This document shows, piece after piece, positions 20,029-33,312 of a stretch of 64,000 nt of DNA (the first letter of the stretch is position 1; each line of letters starts with the position of its first letter). The position numbers were made by a program, and so were the translations under genes. The notes beneath the pieces were generated by a model that did not search any database, was not told the origin of the DNA, and worked only from the letters and a program-made list of their open reading frames with translations. Where the stretch lies: positions 1,203,645 through 1,267,644 of the forward strand of contig KV748190.1 of NCBI GenBank assembly GCA_001692895.1. Direction: 5' to 3'. This DNA comes from Cenococcum geophilum 1.58. Its lineage: Eukaryota > Ascomycota > Dothideomycetes > Gloniales > Gloniaceae.

Positions 20029-22435
20029 ATGCCGCAGCGGAAGCTAGCAAAGGTAAGAATACAATAAAACACTCCGGTGCGTTTTAACATACTAACCGGA
20101 GTATAGGTGGATCCGCATGGCAGGATTGGGGAGGAGGGCAACATCATCAATCCGACTATACCTGTAAGAATGCCCTGCCGCTCTGAAAACGTAGCTGAAT
20201 GTATAGGCTACACCAACGAAAAATACAATCACATCACCTCCTCACTCGACACCATTTAATGCAGTAAGTAGCTCATTAATCAGCGACAATGCCGAGCTTC
20301 GCCAATTTTCCATGGTCGCTGACCTCGCCCACCGGTCCTATATCTCGTCGACGCTATTAGATACATTCATAGAAGACATTCCAAAAGTTACGCAGAAGCA
20401 CGTGGACGATCTTTGCGAGAAGGACGAGTGGAAAACCTTCATAGGAAGCTGCACAGGTGGAAAGAAAAGTAATTCATCTACACATAAATTGTCTTCTGAC
20501 TCAAACGAGGAGGAATTTAAGGCAGTTATACAATGCATCGCGAATTTAGACGGCTTAGGGGAGTACTTTAGAAAGCCTAAAGCCAACAATCCCCGTCGGG
20601 GTCATATTAGAATATCTCACCAGAGAAATTCCCTAATGAAGACTTGGAACACCGAAGCAAGATGGCTAAAAGGGAATTACGGCAGCACAGCGAGGCAGAA
20701 GGAGTCGAAGCCAGATCTTATGACTATAGTTGTTGAGGATGCAGAATCGCAGCGACCTCGCGAAACTCAACCGAAATTTGTCCGACTCGCCAAGCCGCAG
20801 ACGATATTGCCCCCTCCTAACAACTGGAAACCCGCGCCGATGGACGACAAGTGTTTTCCCATAGTGGAGTGCAGAGAGCCGGTTTGGGAATGCCTTGATG
20901 TGCTTTGGGAATGTAAACGCAATTCCCAGGATCTGAAGAATGCCAAGGTATACATCGACTGTGCTTTAAAAGCTGCTGAGGCGCTTCGATATCAATGGAG
21001 CCGAAGATACGTTTACTGTTTTCTGCACTGTGGATCAATAATGCGGCTTTTGCATTTTGATCGGTCAGGTCTTATGGCAAGTAAGCCACTGGATATCGAG
21101 ATAGATACGGCTAAGTTCATACAATGCTTGCTTGGAGCATTTTATCACAAACCTAGTAGGCTTGGATACCCTGCTGGGAAGGAGGCGCCATTCCATAAAT
21201 ACGATCCAGACGACAGACTGTTTCAAGTGGTTACTGTAGATGGTCGACAACTATATATCGACGATCAGGTGGCAGGTCCATCTAGAGATCACCTTGTTAG
21301 TCGCGCGACTGTGGCTTTCAAAGCCAACCTCGTTAACCCTAAAGAAAAGGAAAAAACAGGCTGGGACTGGTGTTATAAGAGTAGCTGGCCTCAAGAGCTT
21401 CGGAAACATGAAGGGCACTACCTCTCAAGTCTCCAGGACCAGCCTAATATAGTGGAATTGCTTGCCTACGGTGTTGTTAAGGTTGAGAATGAGAACGACA
21501 CTACGGTTTTTGGGCGACAGTGTTCTTCTGGGCAACCAATGATCCTTCTTGAAACTTTCTACGATAGGGCCAAGGTCCAGGGACTCAACTTTACCCAGCA
21601 CACTGGGAGTGCAACTTCTGCCTCAGAAGATCCGACGGCTTTGCTATACGATCCAAGACGACCTGAAGGCAGATCACAGCAGGACTGCGATAACAGGGAA
21701 CATAGAGATATTGTCACTGCTTGGGTCAGTTCGTCCTTTAGTGATGCTGTTTCTTTATTGGATTCCTTGCCAACAATATCCTCGATCTGGCAACAGGCCT
21801 TCTCAGCTATTAAAGTAATGGCTGAGAGGGGCATAGTCCATAGGGACATTTCATTCACAAACATTAGGATCGATAATCAACACATACTAAAGGTTTGCGA
21901 TTTAGATATGGCGGCGTCTACCGACGATCAAGGTACAGGAGCACAGGATAGAACTGGCACAGTTCCTTTTATGGCTACTTCGTTGTTAAGCAAATCTTCT
22001 GCACCATCTACACATCGACCAATCCACGATTGCGAATCCATCTTCTGGCTCTGTACCATTGACCTGCTGAGCAGAGTTGGTATTGGAGATGTCAAAGAGG
22101 ACCTTGCAACTATCACAAACCCCGGCGCGGGTATTAACCTGGTGATGAGTGCGAAGGTGGGGGTTATCATGCAGTTGAGTAATTTTAAGACAAAAACACA
22201 GCGGCTTAAGGCTTACGCTTCTTTAAATACGCTAAGGGATTCGTCGTTGTTCTTTTGTCTCACCGAGCTTATGAGGGAATTCGTTGGCAACGACTGGATC
22301 AATGACTACGAAGGTGCGGAAGAGGGAACTGAAAATGTCTGCTTCGACCGCTGTATTGAAATCATTAAACGAGCTCTTGATTCAGGCATTGAACAAGTCA
22401 CAGAGGGAATTGCTAAAACATCACTCTCCCTTTAA
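20029..22435 (+). CDS. FunK1-type fungal protein kinase
   Basis: A frame of 743 codons ending at 22,435 is extended upstream by two small exons: 20,029-20,052, 20,107-20,163, then 20,207-22,435. Introns of 54 and 43 bp have GTAAG donors, a CTAAC branch site in the first and TATAG acceptors. The joined frame continues without a stop as TPTKNTITSPPHSTPFNA, a Thr/Ser/Pro-rich start usual for this family, giving 769 residues. The catalytic loop is HRDISFTNIRI (HRD at 572-574), and the metal-binding DFG is DLD (592-594), as often in FunK1. GTVPFMATSLL follows as the P+1 region. Substrates of FunK1 kinases are unknown. The gene starts only 245 bp from the mobile-element block yet has no RIP stops. 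It could instead start at the internal ATG 20,312. Confidence 0.8.
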
Positions 22436-23192
22436 GCATCTGGCTAGTGTCTATTTAGAATCAGTCAACTAATAGTTTAATAAGGAGCCAAGGGATCCAG
22501 AGGCTTTTTACAGTATACCGTGTCCGCTATAGTATTATTATAGGGTGCTTGTATTATAGATATATACTCTAAACAACAGAGTTCAATATAGTAAAGAGCA
22601 TATTTGTTAATCAATATCGTTTATTTCTAAAACAGAATGGTGCGCCTTGGTTGTACACAATCAAATAAAGCAATGAATTTTCCTACTGTTGCGGACTCAG
22701 TCACCAGCACGATATGGCACGCGCACAGCCTGTACGATTGGTAGTTTATTAACTAGGATCTAAAGCTGAGGACTAGAAGAGTGTTAGGTAGAGGTTTTGT
22801 TGAAAAAGTTGATGACTTAGTTCCACATATTTAGTTACGGAATAGTTCAATGACTCTTCCTAAATGCGATATGCCGTGATATACCGTGGCAACGATCACA
22901 CGGACGGGGCTGCTAATTCCTGAGGCGTTGAGGTCGTCACCTTATCGATTGTCTCGTGGTTAGCCAAGACTTTTTGCTGGCCCAAGCTGCGGCCCTCCAC
23001 CATCAGCGGGCATGCGCTCACATCTATGCCACTTCCATATATTCCGCGACTCTCCATAGGCATTGATACTTAGATTATACCTCAGCGAGAAACTCGCAAA
23101 CTAGCCCTTCCTCATTCATTCTCTTATATATCACTTCTGCGTTCCGCCGCACTAAGTTGCATGTTATAACGCATTTCACAGTAGCTGTTCCT
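22436..23192. other. Intergenic region between FunK1 and YMR1
   Basis: About 760 bp. The first 350 bp are AT-rich, the rest mixed. No open frame with a recognisable product and no repeat match within the window. It must hold the FunK1 3' end and the YMR1 promoter. Confidence 0.4.
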
Positions 23193-25671
23193 ATGGAGAA
23201 AATCCGGGTGAGCAAGGCAAGTGTACACCAGAGCCTTAGACATAATTCATATCTGATACCTTTGCAGGTAGACGACGTTACGTTATGGAGGAAAGGTGTT
23301 CGACTGGAGGGAACCCTACATCTCATGCCCCACCATCTTGTCTTCAGCCACTTTCCTCCTCCACCTACCGATGCCTCACAGCTGGCGTCTGCTAAACCCC
23401 GGAAACGAGAGCTATGGATTACATACCCAATGATATCCTTATGCACTTACCGTCCTGCTCCTCCAGCCTCACATCAATCCCCTTCTATCCGCTTACGGTG
23501 TCGCGACTTTACCTTTTTTGCATTCCATTTCATTGGGGAGAATAAGGCACGCGATGTCTATGATAGCATCCGTGCACTTACATGTAAACTGGGGAGGCTC
23601 GACAGGTTATTGGCATTTACCTATGACCCACAGCCTCCAGAGAAGGCCATTAATGGATGGGAAATCTACGATGCTCGGAAAGAGTGGAAGCGACTAGGCA
23701 TCAACGCGAAGGACTCGGAGAAGGGCTGGCGAATATCGGAGATCAACGTCGACTATTCGGTATGCGATTCTATTACTGTCGAGACAATGCGGAGCTGAAA
23801 CTCTAAATTAGTACTCCCCCACCTATCCAGCCTTACTGGTTGTCCCAACCACAATCTCTGATAATGTCCTAAACTACGCTGGCAAATATAGATCGCGTGC
23901 GCGAATACCTGCTCTCGTATACCGTCACCCCATCAACAATTGCTCTATCACTCGTAGCTCACAACCGCGCGCTGGGTTCCGGGGAAACAGGAGTCCACAA
24001 GACGAGAAGTTGGTAGCAGCTATATTTGCAACTAATAGTGGGTGGAGAACCTCACAAGCACCTACCCCAAACCCTGCCGGCTCAAGCCCCGATTCTAGCA
24101 TGGTGAATCTTGCTTCCTCTAGTGCTGACAGTTCATTTGTGGGATTAGCCGATGCAGAAACTTTAGCATCGGGAAAGACTGTGGAGGACTTAGAGGATTC
24201 CTCTGAGAATGGTAAGGATATCCCAAAGGTATATGGAGCACAACAGCGAAATATGATAGTCGACGCTCGACCGACAGTCAATGCGTACGCCATGCAAGCC
24301 GTTGGATTGGGATCTGAAAATATGGAGTACTACAAGGGAGCACAGAAAGCTTATCTGGGTATCGACAATATCCACGTCATGCGAAAGTCTCTCGAAAGAG
24401 TTGTTGAAGCGATGAAAGATTCAGATGTGACTCCTTTACCACCGAATCGAGATCTGTTGGTTAAAAGTGGATGGCTCGATCACATCAGTAACCTACTTGA
24501 CGGTAGCCATCTGATCGCGCGTACTGTTGGCATTATACATTCTCATGTCCTTATACACTGTTCGGATGGTTGGGATCGGACGAGTCAACTTAGTGCTTTG
24601 AGTCAACTATGTTTAGACCCATACTACCGCACTTTGGAAGGCTTTATCGTTCTGGTCGAAAAGGATTGGCTATCATTCGGACACATGTTCCGACACCGTT
24701 CCGGCTTCCTGAGCAGTGAGAAATGGTTTGAGATCGAGAACGAGCGCGTCGGCGGCAGGAATGGTTTAAACGGCACTGGTTCCCCGGGCAGTGGCAACGC
24801 TTTTGAGAACGCCCTCCTGAGCGCTAAAGGCCTATTTAATAGGAAGAACGAGAGTAGAGAATCTCTGCCTGAAGCCACAGATGGTGAGATGCAACCGTTC
24901 GGGGACAACGCACAAACTGGCGGGGCGCTCAGAGCGTTGAGCGTGCCAACGAGTGCCGCTGAGGAACATCGCGTCACAAAGGTTAATGAAGTCTCCCCGG
25001 TTTTCCACCAGTTCTTAGATGCGACGTATCAGTTACTGTACCAGTATCCGACTCGTTTCGAGTTCAATGAGCGATTCCTCCGCCGCTTGCTATACCATCT
25101 CTACTCATGCCAGTATGGGACTTTCCTTTTTGATAATGAGAAGGAGCGCATGGAGGCGAGAGCTGCAGAGCGAACTCGCAGCGTTTGGGACTACTTTCTC
25201 TCGCGGAGACCAGAGTTCATAAATCCTAAGTATGACCCCACGGTCGACGACAGTGTGAGGGGTCAGGAACGCATGATTTTCCCAAGGAAAGGCGAGGCCA
25301 GGTGGTGGGCAGAGGTATTTGGACGCCAGGACGAGGAGATGAATGGTCCTACAGGCCTACCAACCGGAGTCCCTATACTTACTCCTGCTACCTCGAACAT
25401 ATCCAACGCCCCGAATGGCGCAATGACTCCTGCTCGCAGCGGCGCTTCTACACCTGTATTCACGGCACCAGTTGTGACTGGCATTGATACGGCAGACGAA
25501 GCGGTTGGCGTAGGCACGACAATGCATCCGAAAGCAGGAGCGTCATTGCCACAAGGTGCAGTAGGCCTGGCCACTGGATTGGCGAATTTGGGAATTGGGA
25601 GGAGTGGAAGTCCGCAAAGATCGCGGAGTCCGAGGGCGGCGAGGGAAGTGATGGAAGTTGAGATGCAGTAA
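23193..25671 (+). CDS. YMR1: Myotubularin-type phosphatidylinositol 3-phosphatase
   Basis: Exons 23,193-23,207, 23,268-23,759 and 23,812-25,671 give 788 residues. The first exon is only five codons (MEKIR). Intron 1 is 60 bp, a multiple of three with no in-frame stop, so its retention would not break the frame. Intron 2 (52 bp) removes a stop and joins EINVDYS to YSPTYPALLVVP. The N-terminal half is a PH-GRAM domain (VTLWRKGVRLEGTLHLMPHH). The phosphatase active site is CSDGWDRT (Cys419, Arg425), preceded by a DLLVKSGWLDHI block and followed by FRHRSGF. The long C-terminus is Gly/Ala/Pro-rich, with RSGSPQRSRSPRAAR near the end. The enzyme removes the 3-phosphate of PI3P and PI(3,5)P2 on endosomal membranes. 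Confidence 0.9.
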
Positions 25672-25947
25672 ACAGGAAGATACCATGACTATATCCACTC
25701 AATGAGAAAACATGAATCAATGAAGAGACTCGATGCGCTGACGAACTTATAACTGCTTGATCTAGGATTGTTCATTTACAGATGTTCTAGAGCAGAGCAC
25801 CAGATGAAGCCGTTAAGCACGTCAAGGCTATCCCAAATGCCTTGGCAACTGCGCCTCCTCGAAGATGCCTACCCTAAGAGATCCTTATCAACTATACTTT
25901 CCAGCGGAGTATTTATCTCGCCAGTCTAAGCCCTTCCTTTTGTTCTC

Positions 25948-27934
25948 TCAGATACCCACAACCTGGTAGAAATCCCTAATGCCAGCTCTAAGTCCTTGCT
26001 CAAATTCCCACACAAAACCCCCGCGCATCCCACTCTCTCTCACCCTCTTCAGCACCCAAATCTCCAAACATCCAATCTTGTCTCCTCCCTGCGAAGACAA
26101 GCCCTTCCCCGTCCTCGTGCCAAAGAAGGCGTACGCGTCTGAGAACCCCACTTTCCAGCCATTCTCGAAGCGCCAATGCTCAAAATTCGTGCCGGGAGAT
26201 GTGCGGTCCCAGTACGACACATGCGCGGAAACGGTGGCGCGCATGAGCGAGTCACGCTGGGAATTGGCGTTGTTCAGTCGGTCGGAGATGTCGGAAGGGG
26301 AAAGGGAGAGGTTGAAAGGTGCGGTGATGGCACCGGATGAAGTGCAGGCCACGAAGCCCCATTCGCCTCCAGGGAGCCAATCCTGAGAAATATTAGTGGC
26401 TAAGGTGTCAACACAGCCCTCACAGAAATGGCATGTGACTTGGATGAGTTCCGAGTTAGAGGCGAAGTCAGCGGAATAGACCCACCATTTTATATGTCCA
26501 GAAATAACTACCTCCGCCGCGCTGTTGGTACCGCGTACTCTGCGCTTGTCCAAACTGCTTCACCAACTCCGCTTTCTCGGTCCCGCCGCGCTTGGCCCAC
26601 GAGTCTTCGGTCAATACGCAGCTGTACTCACCAACAACAACTTGGACAGCTCCGCGGTCGATCACGCTGCCTTCTTTGCCGTCTAAGTTGCTAAGCTTGT
26701 TGCTGGCTTCGCCGATGATGGTCTGAGGCGTCTTCGCCTTGTCGGCGTCAGTGAAAGCCCAGTAGAGATGCGTGTCCACAACTACAGGGGGAGTCATAGA
26801 GGTGGCACTGTTCTTCTTGGCGACGTAATCAAGCGCCTTTTTGAGGTTCCATGCATCGGAGATGTAGACAGGAATGCTAGGATCAATAGCGCTGATAGCA
26901 GCTACGCACGTGTCGTACCAGGCGTACATGCTTGGCGCTTCCCAGATTGCCTCATTGCAGAGCTGGATGCCGACTACGCCGTCGAGCCCTGAACTCACTG
27001 AATGGGCTAGGAATTCTGCACATCGTATTCCTAGGCTGAGGTTGGAAGGTGAGCTCCAGAGATTGGCGGAGCCGCTGTTAGTGCCGCAGTGATCGCTACC
27101 GTTCGTGCCGCCTGGGAGAGCGTGGAGGTCTAGAAGCACACCGATACCGTGAGCGCGGGCTTGGAATACGAGTGTTTGGACGGATGACCAGGCAGAGGTG
27201 TAGATGGATTGATAGGGTGCGAAATCTGTGCCCTGGCAGAAGGCGGGGCCAAGAGTGAAATAACCGATAGGAAGGCGGATAGTTGTGCCTGGAACTGTCA
27301 GCAAATATGATCAAAGATCAACGAGAGTGACGGTGCCGGGGTGCAGCATTAGCTCAGTTAGAATGTTAAGAATATCCGTCTAATATGTCCGAAAACTTCT
27401 AAGTAACATATTTGTGGTTTAGACAGGCTACGATTACCTGCTCTAAACAGTATATGTTTGACGTATATGGTAGTCTGAGTAAGGGATTGTAGATGATTCA
27501 TTTGTGATAAACCTACATTTCGCTGTATTAGCCAGCCACTCGAAATTTGAATCCGATATTGCATTCGCCCAATGCGCCTCGAACTTTGCTCTCGCCGCAT
27601 CCATTCCTATCTGAGAAGCCCATAACTTCACAGCCTCTAATTCACTTGATTGATTTGAAGCAGCGTTTCCTGGAAACATGGATGGATAAAGCCATTTCTC
27701 TAGTACATATATGGACCCAAGGTTAGTACCATGATGGTAGCGATAACGGATGACATCCAAAGGTGTTGGTTCGGAAATCGAAGATGGTTGGTCTGTCTGA
27801 GTAGCGTTACGCTGAAGGAAGACAGGCTTGGATCCAGGAATTGGCGGAGGAGGGCGTGGCTTGCTAGGCCGTTGTTGGTCTTTTGGCAGAGCGGACTGCA
27901 CCTGCTCCTTAGCTTTGTAGAGAAACCCTTTCAT
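25948..27934 (-). CDS. Glycoside hydrolase family 5, intracellular beta-1,3-glucosidase-like
   Basis: Minus-strand exons 27,934-27,517, 27,294-26,486 and 26,382-25,948 give 553 residues. Introns are 222 and 103 bp, and the joins restore TIRLPIGYFTLGP and SYFWTYKM-DWLPGGEWGF. The start MKGFLYKAKEQVQSALPK has no signal peptide, so an intracellular place is likely. GH5 features: DLHALPGGTNG, the acid/base glutamate in LCNEA (Glu254) and the nucleophile in VVGEYS (Glu362). The C-terminal part after FWTYKM (about 145 residues) has its own conserved blocks (YWDRTSPGTNFEHWRFE, GFVWEFEQG). Resembles the group that includes yeast Ybr056w. The first intron is long for this window, so a missed small exon is possible. 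Confidence 0.82.
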
Positions 27935-29355
27935 TTTCTCTCAGTTATTCGAAGAGGTATACTATAGGTGCGACTAGTTATAACGCTGATGGAGCTATGA
28001 GGAAATCCGATAAGAAGACGTTGATAAAGGTCACGATACGAGGAGGTAGGTTGTAAATGAAGCGGTAAGGAATAAGAGGATATAAGAGGACGTTGCATGA
28101 TCTTAACCCATTTCTATACTAGCCATGCAGGTCTAGGCAGGCGGAGCAGTCGTGTCCCGGTAGCCCATCTCTAGTTGTTGCTGCCACGCTTTGAGATAAA
28201 AACGCCTAGTGACGTACACTCGATAGATGTTGGGCTGGAAGGTTCAATGCAGATCAGCCAAGCCGAGTCTGCCCATGATTGGCCCATTACGAACAGACCA
28301 ACAGATCATCAGGGGAAGTAAACAAAGGCGGGATGAGCGAGGTCAGGGGACGGACGAAGGCCGGATGACGCTTAGTTTGAGCTTTCAAGATTCAAGAAGC
28401 GTTATGATTAGAAACTCTTCAACTGCTCCGAAACAGTTCCGCTCTAGACGAATTCCTGTCTGTCAAGAAGTTTATTCAGGAAATTAAACAGCAATGATGG
28501 CGGGCCCATCACTGGTATATCGACGTCTAGTTTTAATATATCAGAAGAATGGATTCTCGTAATCAACTGTATAAATAGTATAGCTTGGATCCTCCGCATA
28601 TCCAAGACCAGCTTAGGAATTGACCAGGTTGCCCCTCCAATAAGTCACCAAGCGGTCTTTAGCGGCTCTGAACATAAAATGACTGCTATGCACTGTAAAA
28701 AAGTACTAAAAAGCGTCTAGTTCACTAGAATCAGAGCTATTGAGAGTCTCGCCATAATGTAGACATGTTGATACTGCCATTTCTTCGTACGTTCATTCTC
28801 TGATATTGCGCCTAAGCTGGCAGGAGGCTATAATTCGTGTGTGATTTGATAGTGATCTCGCTGTGCCCGGAGCGTGGGATTGCTGGGATTTTAAAGAGCT
28901 GAAATCGGCTCTGAATAGGTCACTTGCGGGGACAAATTGGGCAGCGGTAGGTTGGCCATTGATATCCATGTCATCTAGCGCCTTTTGGTATGGGCTTCCT
29001 GAGACGTATTATCGTATAGCATAGCGTTTTTGAAGGGCATTTCAATAGTTTAGGGAGCATACATATGATGGCTGGCATTGAAGAGATGGTGGGTTAGGCT
29101 TAGAAGTTCCTGCCAAGGAATGTCTGACAGGGATTACCAGCCGACCGATAAAGTCAGGGTTTAATAACGCGACGTCGAACACAATCAACACCACCATCAA
29201 ATCCCGGTGTTTTTGTGTCTGTATTCTTTTTAGAGTATACTCATACCCCAATTGCCTCCGCTGCTGCCCTATCATTTCATCTAGCCGATTACCCCTCACA
29301 AATTGGCCCTCTGCTTCCGGTTTGGGTAAATACCTATTACAACGCGTGCCGCATC
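27935..29355. other. Divergent intergenic region (GH5 and Whi5-type genes)
   Basis: About 1.4 kb between two divergent start codons, so it holds both promoters. Frames at 28,227-28,487 and 29,042-29,299 lack recognisable products. The last 150 bp before the Whi5-type start are C/T-rich. Nothing else stands out. Confidence 0.45.
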
Positions 29356-30624
29356 ATGTCAACACCCACCACTGCAACCGCGGTTCACCAGGACGCCGTC
29401 ATGGTATATGGAGCTACCAATACACCTGTAAAACCTTCTGCTCGACGCGTCTTAGGAGAACTCACTCCTAACACGCGAATCGGGTCCCCAAATCTCCACC
29501 ATGGAGCAGATAAGCTTGAGGTATTGAAAGGCCACAGCCCGTTCAAACAGGTCCAGTCGTTATCTCCAGTAAGGTCGCTGAATGCTGAGAACTGGCCCGA
29601 CTTCACTATATCCGGAATTGGGAGAAAGAGGTCTATTAATGAGGTCGACGGCGCGGTCGCGAGAGAAGAGCATCGAGGATATACGCCCAGACGACATGAT
29701 GAACGCGAAGCCTATTTACGGGACGCCTTTACGTCTGCATCTAGGGCTAACATGCGTGGGCACACGGTACCTAGCATTTACGCTGCTATGCGATAGGCAA
29801 CTGCTGATCTCTTTCAAGTCACCGCCCATGATGGACCTTCAAGATGATGACCTCTCTTCCACCAACGTAGGCTCCCCCGAGCTAGAAGGCAATATTTCGC
29901 AAGAGACTTCTGCGACCAAGGCATCTTTCTCATCATTGATCGATTACAACCCTCAAGGATCATCACTAGCTTCGCAGCACGCATCGTCGTCACCACCAGA
30001 AATGCCAGAATCTCTCTCAGAGCCTTCTATCAAATCAGTAGGTCCCTCATAGTTTTATTAAAATGCGTCATGCTAATACCACATCCTTGTCTCCAGCAAG
30101 CAGAAACACTCCGTCTCCGTCTCCGCATCGCGTTGTATAAAGTCCGCACAAACCAAACAAATATCCCACTATCTGAACTGGCACTTCCCACCCCAGGCCT
30201 TGGCGCTGAACCATGCAGCTCAGCCTCGCCCTCGCGTCCGCCAGTCCCAAGCATAACAATATCCTCCACTTCTCCCTCTTCCTCTCGTACTGCTCCTGCC
30301 ACAACGATTCCCAAACTCCTCCCCGCCCCGGTTCTTCTTCCGACAGCATACTCCAGCCGTCATATCACGGAGCCGTACTTGCCTTCTTCCCCGCCCGCCT
30401 CTGCCTCGCCAGAACAGGTCGGCGGGGCGTCCTTTGCGACGCCGGTGGCGCAGACGCGGGCCATAGAGCAGCTGAGTAGCCCACCAGAAAGCGAGGAGCG
30501 CAATGTGAATGGCCCTTCATATGTGAGGAGACGGGATGAGACGTTTGAAGATGCGGGTTTGACGAGTAGTATCGTCACGGGGAGGGCGGCGAGCGGGCTA
30601 TTGGAGTTGATGCATGCAACTTAG
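29356..30624 (+). CDS. Whi5/Nrm1-family G1/S transcriptional repressor
   Basis: Exons 29,356-29,766, 29,819-30,037 and 30,097-30,624 give 385 residues. Introns are 52 and 59 bp and all joins are in phase 0. The key signature is at the start of exon 3 (from residue 211), QAETLRLRLRIALYKVRTNQ, the GTB motif by which Whi5, Srl3 and Nrm1 bind SBF/MBF. The rest is low complexity and rich in Ser/Pro, with several SP and TP sites (for example NTPVKPSARRVLGEL, GHSPFKQ) suited to CDK phosphorylation. These proteins repress G1/S transcription until phosphorylated. Which of the paralogues it is cannot be told here. Confidence 0.8.
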
Positions 30625-33310
30625 CGCGTCTTTGCTGGTAATTGCAGAGAATTTGTGTAGTAGGAAGTAAAAATCCTGATAAAAGGTAATCTTGTATCTT
30701 CTATGACAGTAAGAAAAGAAAAGGCAAAAGAAGGGACTGCAGCATCTTCCGATTAACATCATTAGCTGCATTCTTGGCGTTCAGGATTTCTTTCGTGACA
30801 TGGCAAGACTTTGGACGAACCGCTATGTTTCTGGCGGATGACTTGGCAAGAGCCAGGTGGGATTACGTTATAGCAAACGGTGATTTTCTGCAGTGGATGG
30901 AATAAGGGGCTCCGGGTAGCATATACATAGCCGTCACGCGGCAGGGAGAAAAGGGAAGTCTTGGTGGGGTGTACACTCGTGTGATCATATTCGCTGTATA
31001 TACACTTGAATTCCATGTTGTGCAGGACTCTACTGGATTTGCGCGCATGTTATGTCCTCGCTAGGCTTGAACATTTCATATGCCGTTTTCACAGTTTTGA
31101 AGAACGAGCAAAGCTTGCGTACTCCTCCTGACGCAAGAGCGACACTTTCCACAATACGAACTTCACTCATGGCAGTCTTTATTATGTGACGATCTCGTCG
31201 AGGGGATATCGGTGTGCACATCAGGCTGGTCTGCGACTTCCTGTGAGGAGCTGGAGGTTTTCTCTCTTAGGAAAGAAAGAAGCAACAGGAAGGATCTGCT
31301 AGGAGCAAAGTAATATGGCTAATTCGATTTCCACTTCTCTTCGGCTTCAAGTCTCGTCCCTCTACGTGAGGCCATAACCCTTTTCCAGAAACGTGGAATG
31401 AAAGCGTACTAGTGTTTGGCAACTCTAGGAGTGTTTTAGAAGAGCGCCGCAGACGACTGCTGCGTGCGTCCCGGTTTGTGAGCGGCCTTTAGACATTTAC
31501 GATAGGCATGAAGGCGGTACAAGTGCAAGAAACCGTAAGACGCGTAGTTAGTGGCATATTGTCGCTCGCTGCTCGATCTTGATTTGTTATGCAAATTCCA
31601 AGTTACAAGGCATGAAGGGTCTGCTTGCCTTAAAACATGATTGAGGATTAGTATGGTCGCGGGACCGGAGTCTAGCATCGAATGAAAATTCATGGAAAGG
31701 CGCTGGCATGGGCGGCGTACGAGCAGTATTTGTACTTCCGCAGCAATGTAACTCAAACAGCTATATAGCGTAAAAGAATGATAAATGATATCAAGATAGT
31801 GAAATTTGGTGGAACAACGAAAAGGTTTTCATGAAAGAGAGGGTAGAAATGATAGGGTTATGACAGGATGGCATTCGAAGGGATTGCATCATTAAGAAGT
31901 TGGCCAAGCAAGGAGAGGACCAGCCGGGAGCTGATGCATGCATATCAAGCTGTGCAATCCACACGAATACGAGGCATCTGTTAACATCGACGTGCATCTA
32001 CAGCTGGGAATTTTCAACTTGTATCTCCTGCCGTTCTGGTAGAAGGCTTTGGGGACTATCCATGATTTCTTTTGTTGCGATCTCGTTTCATCAAAACTCT
32101 CAAGACTTCACACAGCCTTCTTGGCTGGCTGAGATGCCGTGCGACGTTTCTCGATGTGTGAGACTGATATCCGTGGGAGGACCTTGGTTTCGGGCCGCTG
32201 GCGTTGATATCAGATTCAAAATGATATGCCAAATGCTTGGGGCGTAAGCAGGCTGAAAGCCTTTATCGCAAATAAGTGTAAAGTATCGAAATGACCTTCC
32301 CTTTGTGGCTTGCCTACTGCATGGGNGGCGCATGGAAGAGGTCCGATAGACGCTTTGCAACTTTATGCTTGTCGGTGACATTCGCTAGCCACGCAAATGG
32401 CTGGACAGCCCAAAAGATACGAACGAGCGTGGAGAGCCGTTCTGGCCGGTGGTGCTCATTGACAGCTGGTGGGTGGAATACTCAGAAACAGAGAGAAGCT
32501 ATTGTAACGGCCGCATAAAATTAAAAATATCTTCAGCGTGGGAGAGATAATGGGTGTGCAACAAGAGCGATATATTGGTGTTTACATAGGCCCTGTTCCC
32601 TGAAGCGCATATGTAGCCGTATTCCGAGTTCCATCTGTTATCGATAAGGATTTAGCCAATCGGATCAATAGGATCAAATCGCCGTGCTCAGGAATATGGG
32701 ACTGGTGATCCACTAAATATCATATAAAACAATCTGTATAGCTTATTTCTTAGAGTTGGGTCGCTCAATATGAGGTAACCTGCAAGCGTCCTCTCTGCAG
32801 AACAGTATATGGCATACACTACAGCCAAATACTGTCGATCAAGATTGGGGGGTAGATTTGGTGTAAAATCGGGCAGCGGCCACAGCTCTGGTGGTGGGCT
32901 TTTAGCGACCCGATTTGGTTGAATGTCATATTGAGTCGGCTGAACAAGGTCTATACGCATCATTGGAAGTACGATTGGAAGGCATGGTTGATGGTATTGT
33001 ATTGATTAAATCAATATAGGCTATACGCGTGCTTCTGGTTCTGGTGTTCCGCACAGACCACATATTCGACGGACGTCGGTTAAGCTCGCATAGACGGCCA
33101 TAGGCAGCCATAATCGTCATATATTACTTATTTCCGGTTTGTACGTTTGATTTCAGTGTTGCTGTAACATTTATAGGGGCTTAAAATGACCGACGAAAGC
33201 TTAAAAAACTGGGGCCTTAATATATAGACTATCGCATAGCCTATCAAGGGCTTTAGAGCCCCAGATGAAATTAAACTTTAGGCATATTATTAAAATATTA
33301 CTATATTTTT
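30625..33310. other. 2.7 kb without a recognisable gene
   Basis: Ordinary host-like base composition, no clear RIP marks and no inverted or direct repeat found. Several frames of 60-115 codons exist on both strands (for example 31,900-32,247 plus, 31,436-31,756 minus), but none shows a known motif or plausible splicing. One unresolved base lies at 32,326. The last 150 bp become TA-rich next to the next mobile element. It may hold a rapidly evolving or non-coding gene. Confidence 0.4.
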
Positions 33311-33312
33311 TA

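Noticed and set aside
21559-22170. Minus-strand frames inside the FunK1 gene
   Set aside because: They lie opposite the HRD and DLD motifs of an intact kinase frame.
24624-25574. Minus-strand frames inside YMR1
   Set aside because: Opposite the phosphatase domain and its low-complexity tail; no motifs.
32326-32326. Unresolved bases at 32,326 and 46,531 as frameshift markers
   Set aside because: Neither lies in a supported gene, so they carry no information on coding state.
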